64,000 nucleotides of DNA from Scomber scombrus (Eukaryota > Chordata > Actinopteri > Scombriformes > Scombridae), in the NCBI RefSeq assembly GCF_963691925.1, contig NC_084977.1:11384589-11448588 (forward strand). Reading direction: 5' to 3'. The notes beneath the pieces are model-generated. The model was not told the DNA's origin. It saw only the letters and a program-made list of their open reading frames with translations, and made no database searches. How positions within the stretch are numbered: position 1 is the first letter of the stretch; each line of letters starts with the position of its first letter. The position numbers were made by a program, and so were the translations under genes. This document shows, one piece after another, positions 50,347 through 63,100 of this stretch.

Positions 50347-51481
50347 TGACTTTCGCTTGTATATTACTGACTACATCAAACGAAAACTGAGAAGGTATCC
50401 GATTTTGAATAAGGTTTCACCATCTTTTTCTGTTTTGCTCAGCAGTGCAGATGCAGCTATTATAAAGATTTATAAAGACCAGTGGTAAAACTCTACGCTG
50501 GTAAATCTGAGTTATCAGATGGGCTATAACGGCATTAATAGTGCTGACGCCATCCTCTTTCCCCTGACCTCAGCAACATGCAGAAACCATTAAAGTGTTC
50601 GCGAGTAGTATGCAAATTACGCAATGGACGGGGTATTCTCCTCAGGAAGAAGGATCCCGGATAATTCGTAGTATATGCAAACGTGTGCCAGTAACAGATA
50701 CAGAGAAGCTATGCAGAGGGAAATACTAAATATGACTTTATATGGATTTTTGGCGATAACGACTTGTGCTGCACAACAAGTTAATGTTATTTCAGTCTGA
50801 GGTGACAATAAACGCCTGTCTGACGAGAAACACGAGAAACTTACACAGAGAAAGGACAAGATTAAGACATTTAAAACAACACAAACATATTATAGCCCTC
50901 GCAGAGTCATTTTACCTCTACAGATTCTCCCAGCTCAAGTAGGTGTCTTAATTTAAAAAAAGAAAATACTTGGTCGCCACCCAGTGGCCAACAAGGGAAC
51001 GTCATAATCAAAACCTGCAAGTGATTCTGTCTAACAATGGTATCAATTCAGATTATAAGGAATAGTTTTTTCCAGATGCAACGTCTTTGCTCTAGGCTCA
51101 GTGATAAAATGTGCTTGTTGTCACTATTACAATGCCATTTAATAAGTTTGTTATTGTCTTTATCAACAGACAATATCAGCAACGACTTGCCGTCAACTGC
51201 TAATTATAATTTACAGTAACAGCTTGACATTCTCCTGATGTCGATACGGACTTTAGTAAGTTAATCATGTCCACAGAATTTACATGAAAGGTGATTCATC
51301 CAATCACTTGACAACATGCTTTTATCGACCCAATTGTCTCCAATCAATTGTTGCCCACCAACACAATAGAGCCCCATGTGCAACTTTTTAAAAAGGCATC
51401 TTAAACTCGCAGGCACGGCGTTTAAATGCTATTTCAACGTCACAGCTACTACTTGGTGGTGATATAAAAATGTGTACTTAC

Positions 51482-51660
51482 CAATTATTGTGGCGAAAAC
51501 TGTAAAGCTTCGCGCAGAAGTCTGTCGTGTTTCAGTCTGTTCCCCCAGCTTTGGCATGTAAAGTACAACCAAACAGTAATAATAAAAAAACAAGCTCTCA
51601 GATAAATCCAAACACTTGAATATCCACAGGATTCTCGTCGGCAAACTCTCTACCGGGCTC
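51482..51660 (-). other. midn: Candidate non-coding first exon of midn (distal)
   Basis: A consensus donor on the minus strand (CAATAATTG followed by GTAAGT, 51476-51481) lies downstream of a CpG-rich start-like region. It could splice to the strong acceptor at 49173, leaving the ATG eight bases into the second exon. Mammalian midnolin is, as I recall, also built with its ATG in the second exon. The upstream limit is approximate. Confidence 0.45.
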
Positions 51661-51725
51661 GTGCGTGTCCTACGCGCGACGTTTTACGCACCGGACCTCG
51701 GGACTCCTGGCCAATAAGGAAATGT
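51661..51725 (-). promoter_or_regulatory. midn: Candidate distal midn promoter, CpG-rich
   Basis: A CpG-rich stretch with an ACGTCGCGCG segment and an inverted CCAAT box (ATTGG, plus-strand 51711-51715) lies about 50 bases above the presumed start of the distal exon. I see no clear TATA box, which suits a CpG promoter. Confidence 0.4.
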
Positions 51726-53323
51726 CTTAAGATGCCTCCGCGTGTTGTCAACACACCGGCGTCCTTCTTGGTAATAGAAACGTAATCGGGAAGGTGAGAC
51801 ACCTCTGAACTGACTCTTCTCAAATATGGGTGGAGAGTGGCGTTCTTGTTATGTCAGCATGTCATTTAAGGTGGCCTCGCTTCGCTGTAACCGCCTCTAA
51901 GTCCGACGTGTTCTCGTCGGTGGGAAAGAATGTGCCTACGCAAAAGCAGCAACAGATAAAGATATCCAACTGGGTCAATGGTGTGGCTGACCGGACACCG
52001 AGAAAAGGCTTTTAATGGAGGCAGATACTCAAATAGAAAAACAAAAACACCAGCAGCTTGCAGTCTGCCACCTTAACACAAGTCAATGAAATGAATGCTT
52101 TGGTGATATCAGGGGTGTTGCCAGTCTTTGACGACAGAGAAAGAAATGTCACCGGGCAACAGAGCAGGTAAACACGCTCCCTGGAAACGACGGAGCGCAC
52201 CTATAAACAAAAACATTACCTCTGCGTTTCAGTAAACAAATCTAATGCTAGGAAATACTAAGGGCATTAACGAAAAATAGCCAGAGTAAAATAACTGCTT
52301 TTATGATAAAGCCAGTTGTGCAACTCCCATTTTCACACAGCACTGCTTTGGAAAGTTACAGTTTATGTATACAGTGTGTAAAACGAAAATATATACTTTT
52401 CTTTAATACAAATGTCAAGTTTTGACCGAGATTCAATCTTTTCACAAATTACCCCAATACATTGTTTTTGTGTTTTAATTGCTAATTAAAACAAAAACAG
52501 GAAACAGTGACATGAAGTTATTAGGGACAAGCAGACATATGCAGAACATTACAAAGTAAAGGTTATGCATTCAAATTGTCAAAGTATTGGCAGTTAAGTG
52601 TACTTAAAGTATTGAAAATAAAATTTTATTTTTTTCTATTTAAAAAACTCATTATGCAGAATTATTACATATATTATTGTTTTATTATTTCTTACAAATT
52701 AATATGTAAGCAGCAATTAAATATTGTATCTGATCAAGGTGGAACTAACTGTAACTCTTTCATGTACTTCCAAGTTGTTTAATCTATAAAAACACTTCAC
52801 ATTTCTGTTTGTTTAAATACATGTATCATGTAATCCACGAAGAATTTAGTAAGTCTATGTGTCAAATAAATGTATTGGCTTAACAAGATAGTATTTCCCT
52901 CTGGAGGTTAGTTCAGAACAAGTTTAAAGTAGCTCTGAATTCCTGTTTAAATACAAAACTTAAGTAAATATGCTTAGTTACCTCTCATAACTGAACGTAG
53001 ACATACTGTCTGTTAGGGCTGCCTATTGTTATATGTCTGCACAGTGATTAAGTCCATGTAGCTCAGATAAGTGATAATAATCACAATAAGGTTCACCTCA
53101 AGGACAAAAGAGATGTTGTGCAATGTGTCAAAGAAAAAAAAAGAACAGACTCTGCCTCAGACAACGCTAACATGCATCAGGCAAGAACTGTCCTTCCCTC
53201 CAGCCTTAGGACCTGCACAGAATGTCCGTCTGATTACAGAGACACACTCCTCCCCACTGTGCAGGGGACGCTGTGCCCCACCAGCATATTATCACACTGT
53301 CTGAGAACTGAATCACCCTCAGG

Positions 53324-53325
<2 letters not shown>

Positions 53326-53411
<86 letters not shown>
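53326..53411. repeat. (GT)n then (GA)n compound microsatellite
   Basis: 16 GT units pass directly into about 27 GA units. Confidence 0.97.
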
Positions 53412-53417
<6 letters not shown>

Positions 53418-56400
53418 AGCAGAGTGTGTTCAAAAGAAACATTGGCGTTATCTCCCACAGACTCCACAGGCAGACAAAGGTGCCTGTCTTTGCCAAGCCC
53501 CAACAGCTCCGTCTTTCTCTCTATCTGTCTCCATCTCTTTCTTTCTCTCTGGGAGATGCTGACTCAGTGGAACAAAGTGAAACGAGTTGGTTAAACTACT
53601 TCCTTTACATGAAACATAACCCTTTGTTTGAGTCAAACACCTCATATTTGAATTTGCTTGCTCCGTAGCTTGTTTTGACGCCTATAATGCTGGAAGGAGC
53701 ACATTACGGGATCTGTGTGTACAAGATTTTAATGCAGAGAGGAAGCTAATGTGCGTTGATGTTTGTCACCTCGTCCTGCTTGAGAGTCAAGTTCTTTGAG
53801 CCATGAGATGGCTTGGCTTTGCTCGTCAGCAGGTGTGGCTGTCAACACAGCTCAGGTTGTGCAGTCCCACAACTATTTTTATTGGGATTTTCACAACGAA
53901 ACATAGAGTTGAACAGTAGGATGTATTTTGTGTCTATGTTAGCGGCCCTTTTGGACAAAAGCACTAGCGTTTTCCCAGAAAGAAGACTGCATTTACCATG
54001 AGCATCAAATCTTGGCCAGTGTTGTTTTGGATGCAAGAGAAAGGCATCCATTTAACATTTTATATCTCAGAGTCACTCCTTTGTTCTTGCTACACTGCCG
54101 CTCGCCTTTTAAATTCCCTCTCTAGCTCACTTCTGCTGTCTCTCTCGCACTCATGCTCTCAACTTGCCTACGCTCTTTCTCCCCTTTTCTCTCAATCTCT
54201 CAATCTCAATCTAAAAAATGAGTCAGGAAGTCGACATCAAGTCTAACTTTACTGTTAACATCATCAAACAAAGAGAAATGTCCTCCCCCCGTGTCCGAGT
54301 AATGTCTTTGTAATCCCTCATTCCACAATACTACATGTAATGTAAACAAAGGCTCTTCTGGTCTGCGTGCCGTAAATCATTACGTCTGATTTAGTGGGGA
54401 ATCCAACCCGATGGCAGGCATTTAGAATAACTATATAGAAATAGCCAAACTTCTTGCTCATGGTCCTGTTTGCTCATGTAGGTCTTATCATTATGAAACC
54501 TTTTCATTAGCAGTTAAAAATTCCTTCTAGTAACTTTAAGAAGACATGCATTTTTTTTTAAATAAGTAGAAAACATAGACAGCTCAGGTCATCCAAAACA
54601 CTCTGACTGGTTTTCCCAAATTAGCCCTTGTAGTTGAGCTGACAGTCTGATATGTTTTGTGACAAAGGTGAGACCCCTCGCTATGTGTGATCATGATCAT
54701 GACATTGTCTTGTGAATTTGCAGTTTCTCATTCTTTAGTAAAGTAAAGGTTATCGCTTTTGGTATTTCGGGTAGAGACCTCCTTTCAGTGTGTCATTAGT
54801 TTTAATCCACAGTAGCTGGTACAGTGTGTCCACTCAGTCTATCTGTGTTAATGTGAAAAATCAAAGTGTAATTAAGTAAAAGAATTGTGTTAATGCATAA
54901 ATTTATCATCATGCAGCCTAAAAGCCCAATGTTTTTCACTACACACTGCATGGCGCAGTTGGATGCACATGGGTAAACCTGTGATGGAGGATGCAAGAGC
55001 AACCCCTCCATATGTAGACATCTACATGATAATGCATCACACATACTTCTGGGAAGAGTTTATTGACAAGGGAGGAAGGCAGTGTGGGCGGGTCGTAAAC
55101 ATTTCACATTGGATATCAGATCTGGTGGGACAGAGCAGCCTGTGTGTGATTGTGTGTGTACCCATCTAGTGTGTGTGTATGTACACGCACACGCATGTGC
55201 GAACAACCACGCGTGAGCTGTTGTGTGAGAGAATGAGTGTGTGGGACATGTGTGGGCGTGTGTGCATGTGTGTGGGTGAACAGCATTCCTATCCATCAAA
55301 GTCACCAGTGGGCCGCCCTCTGCCTCAGGAGAAAAATGAACCATGTCCGACGTACACAGCCTGCTGCTCTTGTTCTCCTGCCACCATTTCCTCCTGATTC
55401 ACCCCGAGTGGCTGAGTGGGACGGACACACCTCGCCAAACATTGCCAGACCGCATTCACAACGTTACAGCAGGAATCTGACACATATAGATGCCTGCATA
55501 CCTTTCACGCTGATACAGACGGCGTGGATTGATACTGGTAAAACTGATCATACAAGGAGTGTTCTCTTGTTCTCTGACAGATCCACAAAATTTGTTGTGA
55601 TAGTGACTTTAAGATAAATTGACACTCATAGAACTCATACAAACACACAGATGCACAAACAAACACAACAGACAAACAGAAAGTGTGTAAGGTACAACAT
55701 TCCACCTGTTTGACGCAAGGTACAACATCATTTCAGGCTGTCTATCTTGATAACCAAAGAGATTATTTGACCAGAAATGCTACATATTTCAAGTATGAAC
55801 ATGAAGAAAAAGAAAAATAAGTTCATCTACGTTTTGGCTGGTTGCTGTTTGAATGGTTTGTGTTGGACCTTGGATTCAAGTGGCTTTTATCTCATTGAAA
55901 TACTGGAGTAATCTCAAAGAATAATGCAAGTCTCTGAAATGTTTTATCTGTTCTTGTAGTGTTGGTATTGATTTTGACTGACACGCTCTTACCCCAGATT
56001 ACTTTATTCTTGGTTTGGACTATATAAGGTTCAGACCATTATACTGTACGTCTCTCATTTGATTTACATGTTGTCCTTGAGATGGTATTGACAACCGCTT
56101 AAGTGCCTGTTATTTTAAGTGCGTAAAGTTTCTGAATTATAGGAACTTAAAGCCATTAGAGTGGTCTGTAGAGGCATATTGGGATGAAACATTCAGATAG
56201 AGGTAGATTCAGATTTTAAAAAAGGAAAATGTTAATGGTACTGAAACATAAGGGGTCACTAGGTTAGAAGAGGCAATAGATGAGAGTGTACAGTGTTTCA
56301 GCTGGGGAAGACATGGGAGTCAGTACACAACAAAATACAGTAAGAAATAAAAATATAAAAATAAATACGTGATATATGCAGAAAAACTTGTGTTCATTTA

Positions 56401-58547
56401 CAGGTTTGGAATATCTTGATTTACAGTACAAAAAACTCCTTATTTATTTAACTCATACTGACCTCTTATTCAGCCCCTCAGTTCAGCCTCTGTCTGAAAC
56501 AGGCCGTGTTAACCCCTGTCTCTTTAAGGCCTCCCGAGGAGCCCACTCTGCTCTGACCGGCATGGAAGCTGCCCCTCAGCAGTCATCTTCCAGCTCCGGA
56601 GGCTACATCAACAAACCATGTGACAAACTGTAGTAGTAAGATTTCACTACTTTTTCTCTGCCTTTACTAGAAATTGGCACTGCATCCTTACATGTTTGCA
56701 TCCCTACATGTTTGAAATCCGATCTGTGATGTGAGAGTGAACAACACATGGAAAAACTTTAGCAACCAAGTCTATGGAACAGATGCCCGTTTATGGACAT
56801 GTGTAATGAACCGATGTCAGCTTGTCATCAAAGTAACAAAAAAACGTTGCAAGTGAAGTGTACAGCGCAGGTTGATTCCTGCCTTTTGACTTGCAGGAAG
56901 CATTTCTACATACGTTACCCTGAAGTTAGGAAACTTCGACAATGTTTAATGTAAATATCCAACATCATAACAGTGGAAAAATAAAAGAAAACCTCAAAAA
57001 GAAATAATATAATATGTAATTGACATTTATATTATGAACCCAAACATATAACTATGAAACAGTAATCTATTATCCAATACATTTTCAAGATGCAGCTCAT
57101 TATTTCAATTTATTATGTATTGTTTTAATTAATTAAACAGTTTGTATTTTAACATGTTCACATTTTTTAGCGTCCTTGTATTTCACAATGCTGATTTGCC
57201 AAATGGCAGATTTATTTCATAATGCCATCATCATAAATTATTTTTCAGTCAGCAAACAGGACAAAGCCAGTCACAGTGAAGTCATTGTTTTCAGTTCAAA
57301 TGAGCAACCAACCAATCACACAACTTCCGGTAATACTCATTACAAATATGAAGTTATCACTCATGTAATGACACATCACATATTCAATGTGTTATTCATA
57401 CAAATGTTAAAAAAATTTCACATTACAGACAGGATCTTCCCATGTGCAGATCAATATCTAAATGTAAAACAAAATAATTTTGTAACCTTAAATCTGGTGT
57501 TACCTCTGTTACCTGTATGTAAATACAGATTTCTTTAATCCTGGATGTTTTGAGACAGATCAAGATTAGTGTTCAGGGGTTTTGCTACAAACATAATCCG
57601 AGGCAGATACAGCGTAGGGGTGAAAAACAGGCATTGGGGAGCAGAGGGTGTGAGTGGGAAGGCTTCAGTGTGGGCAGGGCCTCTGATCCCACACCTGCAG
57701 AAGGAGCCCTGTTTGAAGTGCTGCTAGCTCGCCCTGCCGGCTCACAGCACAGATGATTGATGACACATTTCAAGCTCTACGGCTTCACACACTAAAGCAG
57801 ACAATGTGCCAAAGAGAGTGTCAGAGCCCCAGTCTGAGAGAGAGAGAGAAAATGTGCAACGGCATGAGCCAAAAAAAGAAAGTGTCACTTCAGACTGTAA
57901 TTTAGTCACAGTTTACAGTAACTTCTGAACATCCAAGCCAGGGACATTTCAACCAGATCCCCGTTTCCATTATTGTGAGTCACGACATTCCCTCGAGTTA
58001 TTTTCCTTAAAACTTTTTCATTGAAACTTTTAATGAAGTCGATATTACATGTTACACATTCCACATGTAGGAGTAAATGACCATGATCCATGAATCACAA
58101 CTTGGGTACATATTGTAAAGCTTATGTTTTTTCAGTTACTGCTGAGGAAGTGATGACTAAACGCAAAAAACCTCTGTAAATTGAACAGCGCCCAAAGGCA
58201 CGCTACACACAATCCAAACATTTCACAATCAAGCTCTCTGTACTCAGTCTTCACAGATAGCACATTCATCATATGGCTGACTGTGTGTGTGCTCAGGGAT
58301 GATTACGGCTTTTGTTTTCTTTCTATACAACATTTTGCCAGTTATAGTTATGAGACGTTCTTTGTGTAATCAAAATGTCATTCCTCGTTTCTTGGCATGT
58401 TACTGTTTTGATAGTACAGTCTGGTAATCAAGGCGACTCCATTCATTTTATCACCTGTGATAGTCTCCACATTATGTAATAGGTGTGTTGTCTGTAAAGC
58501 ATGTCTGAACTTTATTCACTGACCTGTTTCTTTGGTTAAAGGAACTC

Positions 58548-59640
58548 AAAAGTTTAGGAAATACACTAATTTCATTTGTTGTGGAGAGTTAGGTGGAGTT
58601 ATATCTGTTATCTGTCTGTTAAAGAGTGGAAGCAGGAAGAAACAGCTAGCCTGGCTCTATCTAAAAGTAACAAAATATTAAAGCCCACAAATTAACATGT
58701 TATATCTTGTTTGTTTAAACGATACAAGTTCCAGAGTGTAAAAACAACACATTGTCATTTTAAGCTACAGGAGGAGAAGACTACAGGAGTTTTGGGCCTC
58801 CTGACAATCAGAGGAGTAATCTGGTCTGGGATTTTAGTCGTTACCCATACTTGGCTCAGATTGTCTGGTAATGTGAGGGGTTTACAGATCCAATCATAAA
58901 CCTCCAGACTCATTGGGGCCACCCCGATAATTTTCATATTTAGGTTTAAAATGTGGATGATTACGTCAATATTTTCTGAGCGGGAACACAATAGCCAATG
59001 GTAAATGTTTTAGTCCTTGAGGCTAACGTTAACTAGCATACTACTGTTGTTATTAAAACTGACAGTTAAAATCTCACCTTCAATTCTAGCTGAACAACAG
59101 ACAACAGACAGTGTTGACGCCGTAACCCAACCATTTATTCATCCATACTCGTTTAGCCTTTTGTTTACATCTGCTTCCCCTTGATATCATGCAAGGAACA
59201 ATAATCTTAATAATATCCTGCAGTGTGTGATGTGCCCTTATTTTCAAATCTTTTAGTGTGTGCATGTGTGAGACCAGAGAGAAGAACATCTGTACAGTTT
59301 CCAACCTGATTTCGAAATCGGTTAGGATTTTAAAACTCCTGTAGTCTAGCTGAGCCTGGCTTGGGAGGGGGATACTGAGAGGGATACCAAGTTGAGTGAC
59401 CATGTGGAGTCTTGTTGTCTTCCGGTAGAGATACAGATTTGTTTTTACCTTCCAAACAGAGCTGGGCTAGCTGTTTTGCCCAGTTTAGACTATTTATGCT
59501 AAATTAAGCTAAGCTGACTGTGTCCTTTGTGTTACTTTTCATTTAGCATCCAAACATAGGAGCAATATCGATCTTCTCGTCTTATTTTCATCGAGGAAGT
59601 GAATAAGTGTAATTTCCTAAAATATCAAACTATCCCTCTA
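58548..59640. mobile_element. Non-autonomous DNA-transposon-like element with long inverted ends
   Basis: The left end (TTTAGGAAATACACTAATTT ... AAACAGCTAGCCTGGCTCT) and the right end read in reverse (TTTAGGAAATTACACTTATT ... AAACAGCTAGCCCAGCTCT) are diverged inverted copies of each other over roughly 150-200 bases, including the TTAGCTTAGCATAAA-type block on the right. The interior, about 0.7 kb, has no open frame of note. I recognise the end sequence as a repeat common in percomorph fish. Confidence 0.7.
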
Positions 59641-60590
59641 AGTAATGTTTATTATGAAGTCCATTGGATTATAGTAGCATAGTAATGTGTCATCAGCACA
59701 TCATTGTTATTTGTGCCTCCACATGGGTCCTGTGAGAATACAATGTACTGTTATGGCTCAGCCTATCACGTTTGTAACAGGATACTTCACACTACAGTCC
59801 AGATTCTGTGCTTGTCCTGCGAAACCATTTGTCTTGTTCACAGTCTCCCTTGTGCTGTGATGCTGCACGACTCATCGGACACTAGCAGTGCTGCACAGTA
59901 CTCCAAACCCCAGTTTCAGGCCTGTCAACCACTTACTGCACAGCCTAATCCAAATGGTGTAAATTCAACACCCCCACAAAATGGACTTGATAATTGCTGC
60001 CTTTTACAGAGCCGGTCTGCTCACACTAAAAGGCCCACAATAGGACTCAGCCTGGAACTGGGCTGAATGTGCTAAATAAGCTAATGAAATCCACCCACAG
60101 GACACAAGCCGGGCACGATAAGAACCTTTATAGCTGTGAAACTCAGCCAAGCTGGGAGGGTGTTGGATCTATCTCTTTTGTTTATTTGTCTGTTTGACAG
60201 CCTACGGCATTGTGCCAGAGGGACTGGTGGTCCGACAAAGGTTAGGTGTCAGCGTGGAGTGTATAAAATAGAACAGAGCCTAACAAGTGAGAGAGAGAAG
60301 GATTGGAGAAAACTAAGTGAGAGAGGGCAAGAAGTGTGGGTGGCTGGGTAGGTGGTTTTTGGCACTGCAGAACGGACTTCTTGTGTATTACTTCTGGTAA
60401 AACAAAGATATTACTTTTGCAATGGCTCTACCCATTCACTGAGTAGTATCAGTTGTAAAATTTTGCTCTTTAGGGTCAGCATGTGCAGAGGGGATACCAA
60501 ATCAGTTTAAGAGCAACATGTCATGATATCCACCAGTACTCCCAGCACTTCTGTACTGAAAGAAAACAGATAGGAGATAACAGCAGTGAA

Positions 60591-60592
<2 letters not shown>

Positions 60593-60683
<91 letters not shown>
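60593..60683. repeat. (TG)n microsatellite
   Basis: 45 uninterrupted TG units. Confidence 0.98.
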
Positions 60684-60685
<2 letters not shown>

Positions 60686-61182
60686 AGTACACAGTGATGA
60701 ATACCAGATGCAGGCATTTCCTTTGTTGGTGCAAGCAAGTTCAGAGCTTGCCAAATCGCCCTGCTCTCCTCCCACACGGTTGAATACTTCCACACACACC
60801 CACACACACTCCAGAATCCCTGCCCACTAATCCTCCTCCATCCTAGGCTTAGGGGTAGCCGAAGCTGCAGGCTAATTCGATCTTGGCTGGTGCTCCTCTG
60901 TTTTATATCTCTCCTGTTGTCCTTCTTTTCTCCACCCTTGGTCTGTGCACTCACACTCTTGCTTAATTAGTTTTTTTCTATCTCTCCTTCTGCTTTTACC
61001 CCCTACTCATTTTCTCAGGAGAAGTGAGCACTGTCTCGATTCTTCTTTCTATTTTTCACTTCTTTACTTTCTCCAGTTGTTTTTTGCAGCAGCAGCAGCA
61101 GTGTATCCACATGCAGCAGGCCTTTGCTCTGCAGTTGACATGCAGTAATCTAATCACTGATATCACTGATATATCTCATCTG

Positions 61183-61262
61183 TGACGTCAGCCCAGAGTG
61201 CGCAGCGGCCTTCTCTCTATCACATTCTTAAAATAGCCTTCTGTCCCCACTGGCGACGTCAT
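61183..61262. promoter_or_regulatory. Two CRE-like sites
   Basis: A perfect palindromic CRE, TGACGTCA (61183-61190), and a near-perfect CGACGTCA (61254-61261) lie 71 bases apart in sequence with several CpG (GTGCGCAGCGGCC). This suggests a cAMP/CREB-type element or a small promoter, but no adjoining gene is recognisable. Confidence 0.35.
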
Positions 61263-62224
61263 CCATTCCCGTCTCCCTCCGGCTCTGCCGCCCCCTTCCC
61301 TCTGCTATCTCACTCTTTCTTTCCCTCCCCACTTCCCCACTCTCCCTCTTCACTCTTTTTTTCCACCCCCTCCGCCTTCTCCTCTAACTTTCCAGGCTTC
61401 GGCTGCCCCTTTCTCTCCCCCTTTTTCCTTCTCATTGCCATCTCTCTGTTTGTGCTTCTCGATAACAGCAGCAATTCCATAAAAGAGAGTTCATTGTACT
61501 TTATGCTCTCTACCGCACTGTTATCTCTAACTGTAGGCTTTAAATTTAACATGTTCCGTAACAGTCTCAATCAGGGAAACCTCCATTCAGGATTTCTTCT
61601 GAAAACCGATTATAATAACATGCAAATGAAAACAGCCTTTCCCAGCCTGCCACTTTGCCTGCACTTAACAAAACATTCAGTCATTAATGTTGAAATTAGT
61701 GCCACCGTCATTTCAGAGAAGAGGAGCATTTGGATAGTGAAACAGGATGCCACCAATGACGTGTGGTTAAATATTTACAGTGTATGGGCAGAATACCATG
61801 GAGCAAAAGTGAGTCACACAGGGAAGACCGCAGTGACCCTCTGTATCTATATAACCACTGATCAAAGGCAAGATTCCAGTTTAACCCTGTCCTGAAGGAA
61901 GGCAGCATTTGTTCTGTCGTGACAGCTCCAACGCCTACAGCTCGAGTATCTTGTTGCTCTTTAACACAAATCAGAAATGGCCATTGTCATACATAGGCGC
62001 AAAACCAGGAAGTGATCCCCAAGTCAGCAACAACCCATGCCTGTGGAAAGTCAAATTCGTGTTTCAGCAATTATAAAAGATGACTTTTAATCACATGACT
62101 CATGTTTATAGTTTTTGAAGCTGCTGTTTTTTTGTTTTCTTCCAATTCTTTTGAGACATTAAAACACAGAAAAGTCATTCATAATTATAATTGTAGTTGT
62201 CAAAAATATGAAATTCTTACACAT

Positions 62225-62650
62225 TTTTCTAACACAAATGCTACTTAGTATTTGCACTTTGCCACTTACTAGACAGCCACATGTACAGTCCACCACGTTA
62301 GTCCAGACTAAAATATTTTAACATCTACTGGATGGATTACTATGGCCCAGAAGATGAATCCTATGACTTTAGGGATCACCTATCTCTATCTCTAGCATCA
62401 ATATTTCTACTTATTCAGTGAACTATCTCAACATCAACCACATGCACTGGCACACAAAATTGTACAGGCATCCTCAGGATGAAATGTAATAACTTGGATG
62501 ATTCCCATTTCATCTAGTGTCAACAACACCAGGTCAAGGTTTAATTTTGTACTACATTCTGTAATTTGTGTTTAGTGCTAACTCTATTTACCTGCTTAAC
62601 ATAATCATGTTAACATCCTGATTAGCATTTACCTTAAAGCACAGCCTCGC
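62225..62650 (+). mobile_element. Interspersed fish repeat, TTAGCATGCTAAC-type family
   Basis: Diverged matches to a familiar fish element: ACTGGATGGATTACTATGG, CCTCAGGATGAAATGTAAT, CATCTAGTGTCAACA, TTTGTGTTTAGTGCTAA and AAAGCACAGCCTCGCAGA, in the expected order. No coding capacity. Probably an old non-autonomous element. Confidence 0.65.
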
Positions 62651-62659
62651 AGAAACATT

Positions 62660-62835
62660 AGGCAAGGCAAGGTAGCTTTATTTATATAGCGCATTTCATA
62701 CCCAGGGGCAACTCAATGTGCTTTACATAAAACAAACATTTAACAGTAAGAATTAGAAACAAAAAACATAAAAACATGCAATTTGAAAAATAAAAATAAA
62801 ACCCAATAATAGTAAAAACATGGAAACATTAAAAC
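62660..62835 (+). mobile_element. Dispersed teleost repeat (GGCAAGGCAAGG...TTTATTTATATAG type)
   Basis: It contains GGCAAGGCAAGGTAGC, TTTATTTATATAGCGCATTT and CAACTCAATGTGCTTTACAT, followed by an A-rich tail. This pattern is very common in fish genomes and I recognise it as a dispersed retroelement-type repeat, though I cannot assign the family from memory with certainty. Confidence 0.75.
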
Positions 62836-62931
62836 ATACAATTAAAGCTGCTTCACCATGTCTGTTATGAACTCTGGGCTCCACTATCTGACCTGAGTCA
62901 GTAGCATGGTTTTAGCTGGTTAAAACATATC

Positions 62932-63100
62932 AGGGCGCGCAGGTGGTCAAGTGGTTAGCGCACATAGCACATATGCAGCCGACCCTTCGAATCCCGGACG
63001 GAGGTCCTTTGCTGCATGTCACATCCCCCTCTCTCCCATGATTCCTGTCTGTCTATTGTTGAATAAAGGTGTCTATGCCGAAAAAAATCTTTTTTAAAAA
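62932..63100 (+). mobile_element. tRNA-derived SINE
   Basis: The head carries RNA polymerase III promoter boxes as in a tRNA gene: an A-box-like TGGTCAAGTGGTTAGCG (62944-62960) and a B-box-like CCTTCGAATCCC (62984-62995). A tRNA-unrelated body follows, with GGTCCTTTGCTGCATGTC and a C/T-rich stretch, then GAATAAAGGTGTCTATGCCG and an A-rich tail. This layout is typical of an abundant fish SINE family. The flanks share an imperfect AAAACATAT-like sequence that may be the target duplication. Confidence 0.85.

Noticed and set aside
61182..61895. 237-codon plus-strand frame
   Set aside because: The first half is a pyrimidine-rich tract giving Ser/Pro/Phe-rich sequence and the second half has no recognisable domain. 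Probably chance.
62944..63000. Genuine tRNA gene
   Set aside because: It has A- and B-box-like sequences, but it cannot be folded into a proper cloverleaf by eye and continues into a SINE body with an A-rich tail.
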